Shown here in pieces: positions 26,747 to 36,465 of a stretch of DNA of 64,000 nucleotides (position 1 is the stretch's first letter; each line of letters starts with the position of its first letter). The stretch is taken from contig NZ_KI928931.1 of assembly GCF_000521215.1 (NCBI RefSeq), forward strand, positions 68,023 to 132,022, written 5' to 3'. The notes under the pieces were generated by a model. The model was not told where the DNA came from and did no database searches. It saw only the letters and a program-made list of their open reading frames with translations. Origin of the DNA: Labrenzia sp. DG1229. Its GTDB lineage: Bacteria; Pseudomonadota; Alphaproteobacteria; Rhizobiales; Stappiaceae. Position numbers and translations under genes: made by a program.

Positions 26747-26869
26747 CAAATGCTCCGGCCAACCAACGTCAAAATCAATGAGGTATCGGCCCTGTCAAAC
26801 GGGTCAAAACCGGCTTTGCAGCACGATTCCGGTCTCTTCCCGGGATCAACTTCCGGCTGCTGTCCTTGG

Positions 26870-26888
26870 TCCCGGATCAGGTCCGGGA
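26870..26888. repeat. CCCGG palindrome (TCCCGGA-N5-TCCGGGA)
   Basis: A 7-bp inverted repeat with a 5-base loop just past the purB stop, plus another TCCCGGGA at about 26837. It is the same type as the elements at 1761 and 16852; it may serve as a transcription end but has no T-run. Confidence 0.45.
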
Positions 26889-26927
26889 TGGAACCGGGCG
26901 AGACAACAACAAGCCACCAGGAACGCT

Positions 26928-28256
26928 TCAGCTCTCACCAAATACGCGATTGAAAATCGCGTCCACGTTCTTGGTGTGATAGCCAAGATCGAAACGGTCG
27001 CGGATTTCCTGTTCGGACAGATATTTGCGCACATCCTCGTCTGCGAGCAGTTCGGTCAGGAAATCCACCGAAGCCGAGCCGGCGACCTGGTAGCTGTCCC
27101 AGACCTTCATGGCATTGCGCTGGACGAGCCGATAGGCGTCCTCACGCAAGGAGCCTGCCTGCGTCAGAGCCAGCAGGATGCGTTGCGAGTGAACAAGACC
27201 TCCGAGACGGTCCATGTTGCCGACCATTCGTTCCGGATAGACCATCAGCTTGTCGATAACACCCGTCAGGCGGACGAGGGCAAAATCCAGCGTCACCGTG
27301 GCGTCAGGGCCGATCATGCGTTCGACGGAAGAATGCGAGATATCGCGTTCGTGCCAGAGGGCGACGTTTTCCATGGCAGGGATCGCATAGCCACGCACGA
27401 GACGCGCCAGGCCTGTCAGGTTCTCGGTCAGGATCGGGTTGCGTTTGTGCGGCATCGCCGAAGATCCTTTCTGCCCCTTGGAGAAAAACTCCTCGGCTTC
27501 AAGGACTTCCGTACGCTGAAGGTGGCGAACTTCTGTCGCAACCCGCTCGATGGAGGATGCGATGACGCCAAGCGTTGCGAAGTACATCGCGTGCCGGTCG
27601 CGCGGGATAACCTGGGTGGAGACGGGTTCGGCGGCAAGGCCCATGGCTTTAGCGACATGTTCTTCAACACGCGGGTCGATATTCGCAAACGTGCCGACGG
27701 CACCGGAGATCGCACAGGTCGCGATTTCCTCGCGTGCAGCAAGCAAACGGGTTCTGCTGCGGTCGAACTCGGCATAGGCCTCGGCCATCTTCAGTCCGAA
27801 AGTGACCGGCTCGGCGTGAATACCATGGGACCGTCCGATGCAGACGGTGTCCTTGTGTTCCATCGCGCGCCGTTTGAGCGCTGCCAGCAAAGCGTCCATG
27901 TCGTCGAGCAGAAGATCGGTAGCCTTGACCAGCTGGACATTGAAGCACGTGTCGAGAACATCCGATGACGTCATGCCCTGGTGGACAAAGCGGGCGTCCG
28001 GACCGACGATTTCAGCCAGATGCGTCAAAAAGGCGATGACATCGTGCTTGGTCTCGCGCTCGATCTCGTCGATGCGATCGATGTCGAAAGTGGCATTGCC
28101 GCCCTTTTCCCAGATCGTCGCCGCCGCTTCCTTCGGGATGACGCCGAGCTCGGCAAGCGCATCGCAGGCATGAGCCTCGATCTCGAACCAGATGCGGAAT
28201 TTGGATTCCGGAGACCAGATTGAAACCATGTCGGGGCGGGAATAGCGCGGAATCAT
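26928..28256 (-). CDS. purB: Adenylosuccinate lyase PurB
   Basis: 442 residues. The fumarase-superfamily signature is SSAMPHKRNP; catalytic His/Ser sites are in QGMTSSDVLDT and in the flexible loop before KRNP. It cleaves SAICAR and adenylosuccinate, releasing fumarate, for AICAR and AMP formation. Minus strand as for purC, purS, purQ and purL. Divergent from the Nudix gene. Confidence 0.96.
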   Translation of the reverse strand: MIPRYSRPDMVSIWSPESKFRIWFEIEAHACDALAELGVIPKEAAATIWEKGGNATFDIDRIDEIERETKHDVIAFLTHLAEIVGPDARFVHQGMTSSDVLDTCFNVQLVKATDLLLDDMDALLAALKRRAMEHKDTVCIGRSHGIHAEPVTFGLKMAEAYAEFDRSRTRLLAAREEIATCAISGAVGTFANIDPRVEEHVAKAMGLAAEPVSTQVIPRDRHAMYFATLGVIASSIERVATEVRHLQRTEVLEAEEFFSKGQKGSSAMPHKRNPILTENLTGLARLVRGYAIPAMENVALWHERDISHSSVERMIGPDATVTLDFALVRLTGVIDKLMVYPERMVGNMDRLGGLVHSQRILLALTQAGSLREDAYRLVQRNAMKVWDSYQVAGSASVDFLTELLADEDVRKYLSEQEIRDRFDLGYHTKNVDAIFNRVFGES

Positions 28257-28415
28257 CGCGGGCAGAACCTCTTTTTCAGGGAATTTCTGGCTGCGGAATA
28301 GCAGAGGGGCGCGCGGCCTTCAATGCGGCGAAGCGCTTTTTGCTTGCGAGCAGCACAAACAACGTGAAATTTATGTCGATGGTTCCCGGAATACAGCCTT
28401 CACCTGGAGATCTTT

Positions 28416-28898
28416 ATGCCGATCTGGCGCCCCGCAAACACAATTCGGGTCAAGGCGCTTGCCCTGATCTGGCAAGATGATGCGTTGCTCCTGTCCGACG
28501 TCCAAGACGACACCGGTCGCGTAACCGGAATGCGACCGCTTGGCGGAACCATCGAGTTCGGGGAGCCCTGGCGAGACGCCCTGCAAAGGGAATTTCTGGA
28601 AGAACTCGGTGCGCGGTTGACACTGCTCGAGAACTATTTCGTCCTTGAAAATCTCTATGAACACCATGGCGTGCAGGGACATGAGATCGTTTTCCTGTGT
28701 CATGCCCACTTTGCCGACAACAGCTTTTACCGAAGGGACAGTATGACCTTTGAGGAGAGCGACGAGACGGATGGACTGGCCAAGTGGGTGTCATTGGCAG
28801 AGCTTGAGGCCAAGGGACTGGATCTCTATCCCGGCGGTTTGAGAGAAAAACTCTCAATTGCTGATGTCGTCCCGCGACCGACAGCCTTCCTCAGCTAG
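28416..28898 (+). CDS. Nudix hydrolase
   Basis: 160 residues. The Nudix box G-x5-E-x7-RE-x2-EE-x-G is clear: GGTIEFGEPWRDALQREFLEELG. It hydrolyses a nucleoside diphosphate linked to another moiety (substrate not readable). ATG 28416 follows GGAGATCTTT. Convergent with the APC permease; independent of the purine genes. Confidence 0.87.
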   Translation: MPIWRPANTIRVKALALIWQDDALLLSDVQDDTGRVTGMRPLGGTIEFGEPWRDALQREFLEELGARLTLLENYFVLENLYEHHGVQGHEIVFLCHAHFADNSFYRRDSMTFEESDETDGLAKWVSLAELEAKGLDLYPGGLREKLSIADVVPRPTAFLS

Positions 28899-28960
28899 AG
28901 TTATGTCGAGTTTCATCAGGCTCGGACAGGACAAATCCGCAAAAGGGGATCTAGACCGGT

Positions 28961-30595
28961 TCAATCGCGTTTGAACTCAGGCTTCTCCACGGGAGCGTCT
29001 TCGACGGTGTCATACTCGCCGATCTCATCGAGCTCCTCTTCCGCAAGATAGCGGTCGAACTTGCCCTTTGGCAGACTGAGACGGTTTGCCAGGAAATAGA
29101 CACCTGTAGCAAGGACAGCCACGGCAAGAATATCCGGCCCGAGCGGGATAATGTCGGACCCGCCGCCAAAGGATCCGAGGTAGGACAGAAGAACGAGACC
29201 GGCAAGATAGGGCGCAAGCCACATCGCCTCGCGCCAGTCGAGGCTGTCGAAGCCGCCCTGTGAATTCCTCACCACCAGGAGCACAAGCCCGACCAGGAGA
29301 CAAATCCCGAGGTGGATCATCGTGTCCCAGCCACTCCAGTAGATGATCAGACTGGCGACGACGAATGCAAGACAGCCGGTCACTGGAGCTGCAGGTAATA
29401 CAAAGGCTCTTGGCGTGTCCGGCAGCAGGCGCCGGAATGCGAGAACCGCGATGGGGCCGACAACAAAAGACAACACGATGGACGACGTGTTCAGCGCAAG
29501 CACTTCCTTGAAGGGCAGCAGCACAAAGAAAATGGCGGCGACAACGAAGTTCACGAAAAGAGCAAACAGGGGTACGCCACGTTCAGACAGCGTTTCCATG
29601 AATTTCGGGAAGAGGCCGTTTTGTGCCATCGCCAGTCCGAGGCGGGCATTGGAGCCGACGGAGACCAGGCCAGAAGCAAAACTGGATATTCGGGCGCTGG
29701 TGTCCAGGATGCTGACGATCCAGAGCGCGCCGACCGCGGTCGCAAGCGAGGCCATCGGGCCGAGATCACCGGAAAAATGAAGTTCCGGCCAGCCTTTTTC
29801 CAGATCGGAATGATCCAGGGCACCCAAGAAGGCCAGTTGCAGCCCCCCGTAGATGACCAGGCTGATAACAAGGCTCAGAACAAGGGCGAGCGGCACATTG
29901 ACTTTCGGATTGCGGGCTTCACCGGCCATGTCGATAACGTGCCTGAAGCCGATAAGGGCGAATATCACGCCTCCGGTGGAAATGGCCGACAATATGCCTT
30001 TTAAGCCCTCCGGTGCGAAACCGCCGTAGTCGCTGAAATTGGCGTAGCGGAATTCGGATGTGAGGATAACGGCAGCAAGCAGCGCCGGAACGACGATTTT
30101 CACCCACGTCAGTGCCGTGTTGATGCGCGCAAAGAATTTTACGCCGAATGCATTCACCACCGTGAACACCAGTAGCAGCAAGCAGGCGACCGCCAGACCG
30201 CCGGCGGACATCTTGCCGTCCGGCAAGTAGAGCCAGGGAGCGAGGGTCTTTGAATATCGCAGAACCGCTTCGACTTCGATGGTTGCGGTGGTGTTGTAAC
30301 CGATCCAGGCCGTCCAGCCCATTGTCATTGAGACTACCGAACCGTGCGAGAAATGCGGCACGCGCCCGATACCTCCCGCAACCGGCAGGATCGCCGCTAT
30401 TTCAGCGAAGGTTGCTGCGAGAAGCAGCATGGCAAAGCCGCCGATCACCCATGCAATCAGGGCTGAGGGACCTGCCGCCTGGGCCGCGAGAAGGGGGGCG
30501 AACAGCCAACCGGAGCCGAGAATGCCGCTAATGGCGACAAAGGTCAGACTCAGCAATCCGATACTGCGATGCATATGTGCCAATGTGTCCCCCAC
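28961..30595 (-). CDS. APC-family amino-acid permease
   Basis: 544 residues with about 12-14 hydrophobic segments. The N-terminal SLTFVAISGILGSGWLFAPL and the central GFRHVIDMAGEARNPKVNVP (APC signature region) identify the amino acid-polyamine-organocation superfamily. An acidic C-terminal tail. Probably imports an amino acid or polyamine by proton symport. Monocistronic; 158 bp from the FkbM gene on the same strand. Confidence 0.85.
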   Translation of the reverse strand: MGDTLAHMHRSIGLLSLTFVAISGILGSGWLFAPLLAAQAAGPSALIAWVIGGFAMLLLAATFAEIAAILPVAGGIGRVPHFSHGSVVSMTMGWTAWIGYNTTATIEVEAVLRYSKTLAPWLYLPDGKMSAGGLAVACLLLLVFTVVNAFGVKFFARINTALTWVKIVVPALLAAVILTSEFRYANFSDYGGFAPEGLKGILSAISTGGVIFALIGFRHVIDMAGEARNPKVNVPLALVLSLVISLVIYGGLQLAFLGALDHSDLEKGWPELHFSGDLGPMASLATAVGALWIVSILDTSARISSFASGLVSVGSNARLGLAMAQNGLFPKFMETLSERGVPLFALFVNFVVAAIFFVLLPFKEVLALNTSSIVLSFVVGPIAVLAFRRLLPDTPRAFVLPAAPVTGCLAFVVASLIIYWSGWDTMIHLGICLLVGLVLLVVRNSQGGFDSLDWREAMWLAPYLAGLVLLSYLGSFGGGSDIIPLGPDILAVAVLATGVYFLANRLSLPKGKFDRYLAEEELDEIGEYDTVEDAPVEKPEFKRD

Positions 30596-30752
30596 AACCT
30601 GTTCCCGAGCATCAGGCCAAACCTTAGCCGAGGGAAGGTCTTTACGGGAAGACGGGATTTGGCTTTGTGAAAGGGAAGTTCACTGGATCAGCAATGGATG
30701 ATAGTACAAACACCGGTTTAAGGCGGCCAGTGTGAAACGGCATCGCCGGGTC

Positions 30753-31673
30753 TTACGTCGCCAGTACAAGTGCTGCCTTGTCTGTTTTCGATGGATCCAG
30801 CTTTTCGCGCCGAACGGTCGTTGAAAACACATTCCGTATGTCGCGCTTGAATACTTCGAATTTGTTGTAACCCAGTTTTTCAAGAAAGGAGATCAATTCA
30901 ATCCCCTTTCTGTCGCTGAGTATTTCACAGAGCAAGGGTATCCTGAATTCGGAAAGGGTCGACGCGCCGCCTTTGATGACGCTCGTCTCGTGGCCCTCGA
31001 CATCAATCTTGATCAACCTGATGTTCCTGGCATTGATATCGCGGGATTTCACGAAGGAATCCAGCGTTGTGCATTCTATGTCGGTTCGGTCAACCGCGAT
31101 GTCATGGTGCTGCGCATCGAGTGTTGCCCAACCCAGGTTCCCGTTTTGCGGGACAAAGATCGGAACCTGTCCTTCTTCGTTCGAGAGCGCCTTGTTTATT
31201 GCCTTGATGTTTCTCGCGCCTGTCAGAACACAATTCGCTTTCAGTATTTCGTAGGTGACGGGGTTCGGTTCAAACGAGTAGACCTGCGCGAAATAGTCCC
31301 GAAGCAAAATGGAATACACGCCGATGTTGCCACCAACGTCGAGAAAAATTGCGTTCGTGTCGGGAGGGGATTCGTCAAGATAATCGAGGACACCATCCAA
31401 CTGCGTTTGTTCAAAACTTCCAGTGCTGAACAGACGCATTCCGATGACGTCGTTGATTGGAACACATATGTGCGTGAAGCCGTTTTTTCGCAATGCACGG
31501 TTCCGCATGGCTTCGGCTATCGAATAAAGGCCGCGATCAATCAGAAGGCTGGATAAATTTCTCTTGCGCAACATTTTCGCCCGGCGTCGTTCTCGAAGTA
31601 TCGAGGTGTCAAGCGCGCGAGCTTGTCTGAACAGGCTTTCAAAACATATAAACTGAAAGAATAATTCCGGCAC
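30753..31673 (-). CDS. FkbM-family methyltransferase
   Basis: 306 residues. The core from about 105 onward has the SAM-binding AIFLDVGGNIGVYSILL, then SFEPNPVTYEILKANC and the IKIDVEGHETSVIKGG motif, which define FkbM methyltransferases (typically O-methylation of sugars or polyketides). The first 90 residues are basic and of unclear function. Base composition is slightly lower in GC than the flanks, hinting at transfer. It lies 56 bp beyond the rpe stop on the same strand. Confidence 0.85.
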   Translation of the reverse strand: MPELFFQFICFESLFRQARALDTSILRERRRAKMLRKRNLSSLLIDRGLYSIAEAMRNRALRKNGFTHICVPINDVIGMRLFSTGSFEQTQLDGVLDYLDESPPDTNAIFLDVGGNIGVYSILLRDYFAQVYSFEPNPVTYEILKANCVLTGARNIKAINKALSNEEGQVPIFVPQNGNLGWATLDAQHHDIAVDRTDIECTTLDSFVKSRDINARNIRLIKIDVEGHETSVIKGGASTLSEFRIPLLCEILSDRKGIELISFLEKLGYNKFEVFKRDIRNVFSTTVRREKLDPSKTDKAALVLAT

Positions 31674-31729
31674 CTGCCTGAAATGGTCACCAAAGTCTTA
31701 ACTCTGTCTGTTGAGACAATTGTCGTTCG

Positions 31730-32398
31730 TCACGATGCGGCAGCGCTGCGGATGGCCGAAATGTTGGATGCGTAGCTTTCGACGGTGCTGCCCTTGAAGA
31801 TGGCGGAGCCAGCCACAAGCACGTTGGCACCGGCGGCAGTGACCAGCGGTGCCGTTTCCGGTGTTACACCACCATCGATCTCGAGGTCGATCGGACGATC
31901 TCCGATCATGTCCCGGATACGGCGGGTCTTTTCGATCTGCGAATGAATGAATTTCTGGCCTCCGAAGCCTGGATTGACCGTCATCACAAGGATCAGGTCC
32001 AGGCGGTCCATTACGTATTCCAGAACAGTTTCCGGGGTCGAGGGATTGAGCGACACGCCGGCCTTCTTTCCCAGGTCGCGAATGGCCTGCAATGTCCGGT
32101 CCAGATGAGTTGTGGCTTCCGCGTGGATTGTGATGATGTCTGATCCGGCTTTGGCAAAAGCCTCCAGGTAAGGATCGACGGGCTCGATCATCAGGTGTGT
32201 GTCGAAAACACGGTCGGTGTGAGGGCGGAGCTTCGAAATGACGTCTGCACCGAATGTGATGTTCGGGACAAAGTGACCATCCATAACGTCGAGGTGAATC
32301 CAGTCGGCACCAGCATCAATGACATCGCGAACTTCCTGGCCCAGTTTGGAAAAGTCCGAGGCGAGGATGGAAGGGGCGATTTTGATGTCGCGCGGCAT
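31730..32398 (-). CDS. rpe: Ribulose-phosphate 3-epimerase
   Basis: 222 residues, a TIM barrel with the metal-binding pair in [34 protein letters not shown] and the C-terminal phosphate site [12 protein letters not shown]. It interconverts ribulose 5-phosphate and xylulose 5-phosphate in the pentose phosphate pathway, feeding ribose-P (PRPP) to the nearby purine pathway. ATG 32398 has good family agreement. Confidence 0.96.
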   Translation of the reverse strand: MPRDIKIAPSILASDFSKLGQEVRDVIDAGADWIHLDVMDGHFVPNITFGADVISKLRPHTDRVFDTHLMIEPVDPYLEAFAKAGSDIITIHAEATTHLDRTLQAIRDLGKKAGVSLNPSTPETVLEYVMDRLDLILVMTVNPGFGGQKFIHSQIEKTRRIRDMIGDRPIDLEIDGGVTPETAPLVTAAGANVLVAGSAIFKGSTVESYASNISAIRSAAAS

Positions 32399-32649
32399 GA
32401 GAGGCTCCCGAATATGTGCTGCCGGAGTGCCTGAGAAACCGCACCGGCCAAGTTGCCTGCGCGGCTAACATGGCCGGGCGACAGATTCAATTGTTTTCCG
32501 GCGCTGAACGGAAGGTGGCGACTAGTCAATTGCGTTGTCCCTGGATTTGAAGACAACCTTGACCAATGTGCCATTCAGGCCCTGGCCATCGGGTGACTTG
32601 CTTGGAGACGTATATGCGATCGGAATTGCGCGCAGGAACCGGAGCGTTT

Positions 32650-33420
32650 TCACAGTCGTCCTGTGATTGCCAGATATCTCCGGTCCGGGCCTTCAAAGCC
32701 AAGGCTTTCCATCTGTATCAAGATGGCGAACACCGGGGGGGCCTGCTCAGGATAGTAGGTGAAAAAACGCTCGATCCGGTAGGCAAAGGGGCAGCGGCGG
32801 CTGTCGGGTACGGAAGTATCGTCGTTCAGAGTTCGAGTAACGCCGTTATTCACCATAGTCAGCCGGAATCCCTTTGTGTTGACGTCATAGCCGGCACATT
32901 CGGAGTTCTTCAACGGGTATTCGGTTAGCGTGAGTTCGATCGAGGTTTCACCGGAAACGAGCGGAAGCCTGGGCGCGACAACCATCTTGTAAGGGTTGGA
33001 GGTCAACTCGGTCGGTGGATTGAAAGCGACGGTTTTTCCCTTGCCGAAAATACCCTTGTCCTGCAGCAACGACCTGGCGGCCTCCTGGTTGCGATCCCGT
33101 GTTTCATTCAGAACCTGATTTTCGTCGTAACCGTTTGCCTCGTCCACCTCGTCAAGGCGGCGAAAGGGGGAAGGCTTGACCCAGGTGTCGCCGATAACGT
33201 CCAGGACAAAGATCTCAGAATAAGGGAAACCGGATCCATCCTGTGTTCCGTATTGCTCGAAGGCAAAAAAATCGCCGTGACTGGAAAACCCGAAGATCTC
33301 TGCCTCGGCGGTGTCTCCCGCATCGGCCGGATTGGCAAGCGAGCCAGCTAGAAACACAGCGGGAAGCAGGCCCGGGATCGACCTGATGGCATTTCTTGCA
33401 AGCAAAAACAGTAGTGGCAT
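32650..33420 (-). CDS. DUF2259 secreted protein
   Basis: From ATG 33420, 256 residues. A signal sequence (MPLLFLLARN...LAGSLANPADAG) leads to a mature protein with EAEIFGFSSHGDFFAFEQYG and EIFVLDVIGDTWV, as in DUF2259 (predicted secreted proteins of alphaproteobacteria). Function unknown. It is upstream of rpe (about 250 bp, without a supported gene between). Confidence 0.78.
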   Translation of the reverse strand: MPLLFLLARNAIRSIPGLLPAVFLAGSLANPADAGDTAEAEIFGFSSHGDFFAFEQYGTQDGSGFPYSEIFVLDVIGDTWVKPSPFRRLDEVDEANGYDENQVLNETRDRNQEAARSLLQDKGIFGKGKTVAFNPPTELTSNPYKMVVAPRLPLVSGETSIELTLTEYPLKNSECAGYDVNTKGFRLTMVNNGVTRTLNDDTSVPDSRRCPFAYRIERFFTYYPEQAPPVFAILIQMESLGFEGPDRRYLAITGRL

Positions 33421-33478
33421 TGCGTTCTCCTTCGGCACCGACCTGTTCGCCGAGACTAAAACACAACTAACGGCGAAT

Positions 33479-34453
33479 TCAGGTCTGTGATGTCACAGAA
33501 TTCACGTTCAGGCGGCAGTACACCCGGACAAAAGGTTTGAGGATCATCGGCAGCAGGTAAATCGGGAATTGTCCGACGGCGAACCAAAGCCAGGTGAATT
33601 CCGGCAGTGTGCCGCCAAAGGCGGCTACCATCAGGCCCATGTTGCGCGTGCCGCATGTATGGGCAATCGCATAGGCATCTTCCCGGGTTGCCGGTGCGAA
33701 CAGGACAAGGGAAAGCCCTATCTGAACAAGCGCAAGACAGAAGGTGAGTGCGGTGATGGCCAGCGTGTAGAGCGGCTTGGAGGCAAAACTCGCAGCAACA
33801 CCGTCCATGGCGGCAATTGCGAAAAAGAGCAGGAGAAGTACATTCAATCCACCGATGTGATGCGCACCGCGCAGCAGGCGGTCCTTTCCAACAAGTTTTC
33901 TCACTATCGCCGAAACAATGAACGCGCCGGCAAGCAACAGTGACAGCTGCACAGCAAGGCTTGCGACACTCAGGGGAAGGGCCTGGCCGAGCATCAGGCT
34001 TCCGATAAAGGGGGCGGTGAGCGGCGTGACTATCACGGCGGCGACCGAAACCGCCAGGCTCAGCGTCCCGTCGAGGCCGAGCAGGTAAATGAAGGCTGGG
34101 GCGGCCATCACCGGGGGCGCTGCGGTCGAGATGTAAAGGGCCAGGGCAACGTCAGGGCCAAGAGCCGACAGGCCAGTATATCTTATCAGGAAATACGTCA
34201 GGAGAGGCGCTCCGAGCATCATCCACAACAGAGCGGCGATCAGGATCGTGGGCCGTTTCAATCGACTCCTGATGGCGACCTGGTCGACGCGCAGGAACGC
34301 GAGCGTCAGGAGCAGGAATACGGCAACTGCCAGATAAGGTCGCAGATAGGCCGACAACGCTGGAAGGGCCATGCCGACAAAGACAGTCACGGCAAGGGCA
34401 GCGGTTCCGTGACGGCCAGTGAATGCCAAACCTGCCCCTAGCAGTCGAATCAT
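33479..34453 (-). CDS. Bile acid:sodium symporter-like (BASS superfamily) membrane protein
   Basis: 324 residues, about nine to ten hydrophobic segments in two halves. The segment AHTCGTRNMGLMVAAFGG resembles the crossover region GRN/GxxN of BASS-type carriers. It probably moves an organic anion. Divergent from the FAD oxidoreductase at 34522, which hints at shared substrate handling, but the link is only positional. The exact family is uncertain. Confidence 0.6.
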   Translation of the reverse strand: MIRLLGAGLAFTGRHGTAALAVTVFVGMALPALSAYLRPYLAVAVFLLLTLAFLRVDQVAIRSRLKRPTILIAALLWMMLGAPLLTYFLIRYTGLSALGPDVALALYISTAAPPVMAAPAFIYLLGLDGTLSLAVSVAAVIVTPLTAPFIGSLMLGQALPLSVASLAVQLSLLLAGAFIVSAIVRKLVGKDRLLRGAHHIGGLNVLLLLFFAIAAMDGVAASFASKPLYTLAITALTFCLALVQIGLSLVLFAPATREDAYAIAHTCGTRNMGLMVAAFGGTLPEFTWLWFAVGQFPIYLLPMILKPFVRVYCRLNVNSVTSQT

Positions 34454-34521
34454 CTAGTGTTACTCCTGAAACTGCGAGGTGAGGCAGGTGCCTTGCGCTA
34501 TTTATAGGAACCGGGACGCTG

Positions 34522-35832
34522 ATGCCAGACACATTGGCCGCCCGACAAGTCGCTGGCATGGGCATGACAAGACAGGCAGGTCAACTCAGATCGTTCGACG
34601 TTCTGGTTCTGGGTGCCGGAATAGTCGGGGTATCGACGGCAATTCATTTGCGCCGGCTGGGTCTTGATGTCGCTCTGATCGACCGGAAGCATCCCGGCGT
34701 GGAAGCGTCGTTCGGGAATGCAGGGATCGTCCAGTGCAATGGATTTGTCCCGCATGCGATCCCGTCTCGCCCCTCGCAGCTGATCGGAATAATGCTTGGG
34801 CAATCGAGTGCCGTTTCCTATGATTTTTCCACGCTCGTCAGACTGTTTCCCTGGCTGCGCCAGTACCACGCCGCAAGCAGTGGCCGCGGTATCGAAACCT
34901 ATTCGAGAGCGATTGCTCCGCTGAGAGCACTTGCCGCGCAGGATCATCTTGACCTTGCCGCCTCGACGCTGGCGGACAGATACTACCGCAAGGGTGGCTG
35001 GCTGCATCTTTACAGAGGCGAAGGCTCCTTTCGTCAAAGCGAGATAGAACGCCACTATGCGCGCGTGTTCGGGGTTGCTTACGAGGAACTTTCAACAGAA
35101 GAGACCAATGTGCTCGAGCCGGGCCTGAACAACATGATATTCAAGGCTGTCCACTGGACCGAGAGCTGCTCCGTTTCCAATCCGGGAGCGGTTGTCGACG
35201 CGTTCTGGCGCGGGTTTGTTCAGGACGGCGGGCATTCCATACGCGGCGACGCACGAAAACTGGAAAAGGGGCGAGGAGACTGGAGCCTGGACAGCGAGCG
35301 CGGAACCATCACTGCGCCCAATGTCGTTGTTGCGCTGGGCGCCTGGTCGTCGGATCTGCTTGCGGAGCTGGGAGAAAATTATCCGCTCGTCTCGAAGCGC
35401 GGTTACCACATGCATTTTCAGCCCCGAACCGGAGCCTCACTTTCCAGACCCGTTGTCGATGTCGAAAATGGATTCGCCCTGACACCGACCGACAACGGCA
35501 TTCGACTGACCACCGGCGTCGAACTGGTTGAACGCGATGCGCCGCCAAATCCGAATATTATCAAACTGACGAAACGGCGTGCATCTGAATTGTTTCCGCT
35601 TGGACAAGCGCTTCAAGACCAGCCCTGGCTGGGATCCCGTCCTTGTCTACCTGACTCGCTTCCCGTCTGCGGCCAGTCGGCGAAAACGTCCGGCCTCTGG
35701 CTGAACTTCGGTCATGGCCACGACGGTTTCACACTCGGCCCCGTAACCGGGCGGCTTCTGGCGGAGCAGATTGCCGGCAAGGAAGGTGTGCAGGACTTGA
35801 CGGCGTTTTCGCCGGCGCGGTTTCCGATCTGA
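34522..35832 (+). CDS. FAD-dependent amino-acid oxidase/dehydrogenase (DadA-like)
   Basis: 436 residues. VLVLGAGIVGVSTAIHLRRL is the Rossmann FAD-binding motif near residues 27-46, GNAGIVQCNG follows, and the C-terminus has the second FAD contact LNFGHGHDGFTLGP, the pattern of DadA/glycine oxidase-type DAO enzymes. It likely oxidises a D-amino acid or an N-methyl amine. The start is taken at ATG 34522 (GGGAC upstream); ATG 34558 also fits the family. Confidence 0.85.
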   Translation: MPDTLAARQVAGMGMTRQAGQLRSFDVLVLGAGIVGVSTAIHLRRLGLDVALIDRKHPGVEASFGNAGIVQCNGFVPHAIPSRPSQLIGIMLGQSSAVSYDFSTLVRLFPWLRQYHAASSGRGIETYSRAIAPLRALAAQDHLDLAASTLADRYYRKGGWLHLYRGEGSFRQSEIERHYARVFGVAYEELSTEETNVLEPGLNNMIFKAVHWTESCSVSNPGAVVDAFWRGFVQDGGHSIRGDARKLEKGRGDWSLDSERGTITAPNVVVALGAWSSDLLAELGENYPLVSKRGYHMHFQPRTGASLSRPVVDVENGFALTPTDNGIRLTTGVELVERDAPPNPNIIKLTKRRASELFPLGQALQDQPWLGSRPCLPDSLPVCGQSAKTSGLWLNFGHGHDGFTLGPVTGRLLAEQIAGKEGVQDLTAFSPARFPI

Positions 35833-35844
35833 GCCTCAACGGGT

Positions 35845-35910
35845 CGCATAAACCCGCCATGCCCCCCCGGTTTATGCGCATAAACTTTGGTTCATTCAGG
35901 GGTTTATAAG
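35845..35910. promoter_or_regulatory. Repeated CGCATAAACC half-sites (hairpin/operator cluster)
   Basis: CGCATAAACC (35845-35854) is inverted as GGTTTATGCG (35869-35878), which overlaps a third copy CGCATAAACT (35877-35886), giving the 14-bp palindrome TTTATGCGCATAAA (35871-35884). A weaker GGTTTATAAG lies at 35901. The first two could be a terminator stem of the DadA-like gene, but no T-run follows; together they look like an operator cluster ahead of the PepSY-LuxR genes. Confidence 0.45.
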
Positions 35911-36014
35911 CCTTAGGCCAATGGCGAAAACAACATTCCCGGATCCAAATCGGGTCAAGCCGGTGAGTTGTTTACCGGTGATCTGACCTCCAATCAGGAC
36001 AAGGAATGTACACG

Positions 36015-36320
36015 ATGAAAAAGACCTTCACCTCTTCAGCTCTCACGATTTTTTCTGTCTCGGGCCTGCTCGCCAGCATGGGTGTTGCCGCGGCTGCCGT
36101 TTCTCTCGGTGACAATCTCGGCACGACGGAAGATGAAGTTCGCTCGGCTCTGACAAGCCAGGGTTACGCCGTTGAGGAAGTCGAAACGGAAGACGGCAAA
36201 CTGGAGGCTGAAGTCACTCTGGATGGCCAGGAGATGGAAGTTGTTGTCGACGCCAGTTCCGGCTTGGTTCTGGAAGTGGAACTTGAGGATGACGAAGACG
36301 GCGACAAAGACGACGACTGA
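36015..36320 (+). CDS. PepSY-domain secreted protein
   Basis: 101 residues from ATG 36015 (AAGGA nine bases upstream). Residues 1-27 form a signal peptide (LLASMGVAAAA). The mature part (LTSQGYAVEEVETEDGKLEA then VVVDASSGLVLEVE) is a PepSY domain with an acidic tail. PepSY proteins inhibit or modulate peptidases and bind metals or peptides in the periplasm. It precedes a membrane LuxR-type regulator and a second PepSY protein. Confidence 0.78.
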   Translation: MKKTFTSSALTIFSVSGLLASMGVAAAAVSLGDNLGTTEDEVRSALTSQGYAVEEVETEDGKLEAEVTLDGQEMEVVVDASSGLVLEVELEDDEDGDKDDD

Positions 36321-36465
36321 TCTCTGACTAGCGTTCGCATCGGCCCCGACCGGACCAGCCTGGTTCCACCGGTCGGGGCACTTGCAAACCTGCACTCGAA
36401 GAAATTGGTATAGTACTAACCGGTGAACAGGTTCTGTTCGGAAACAAAAGTGAAAGGGAATGTGC

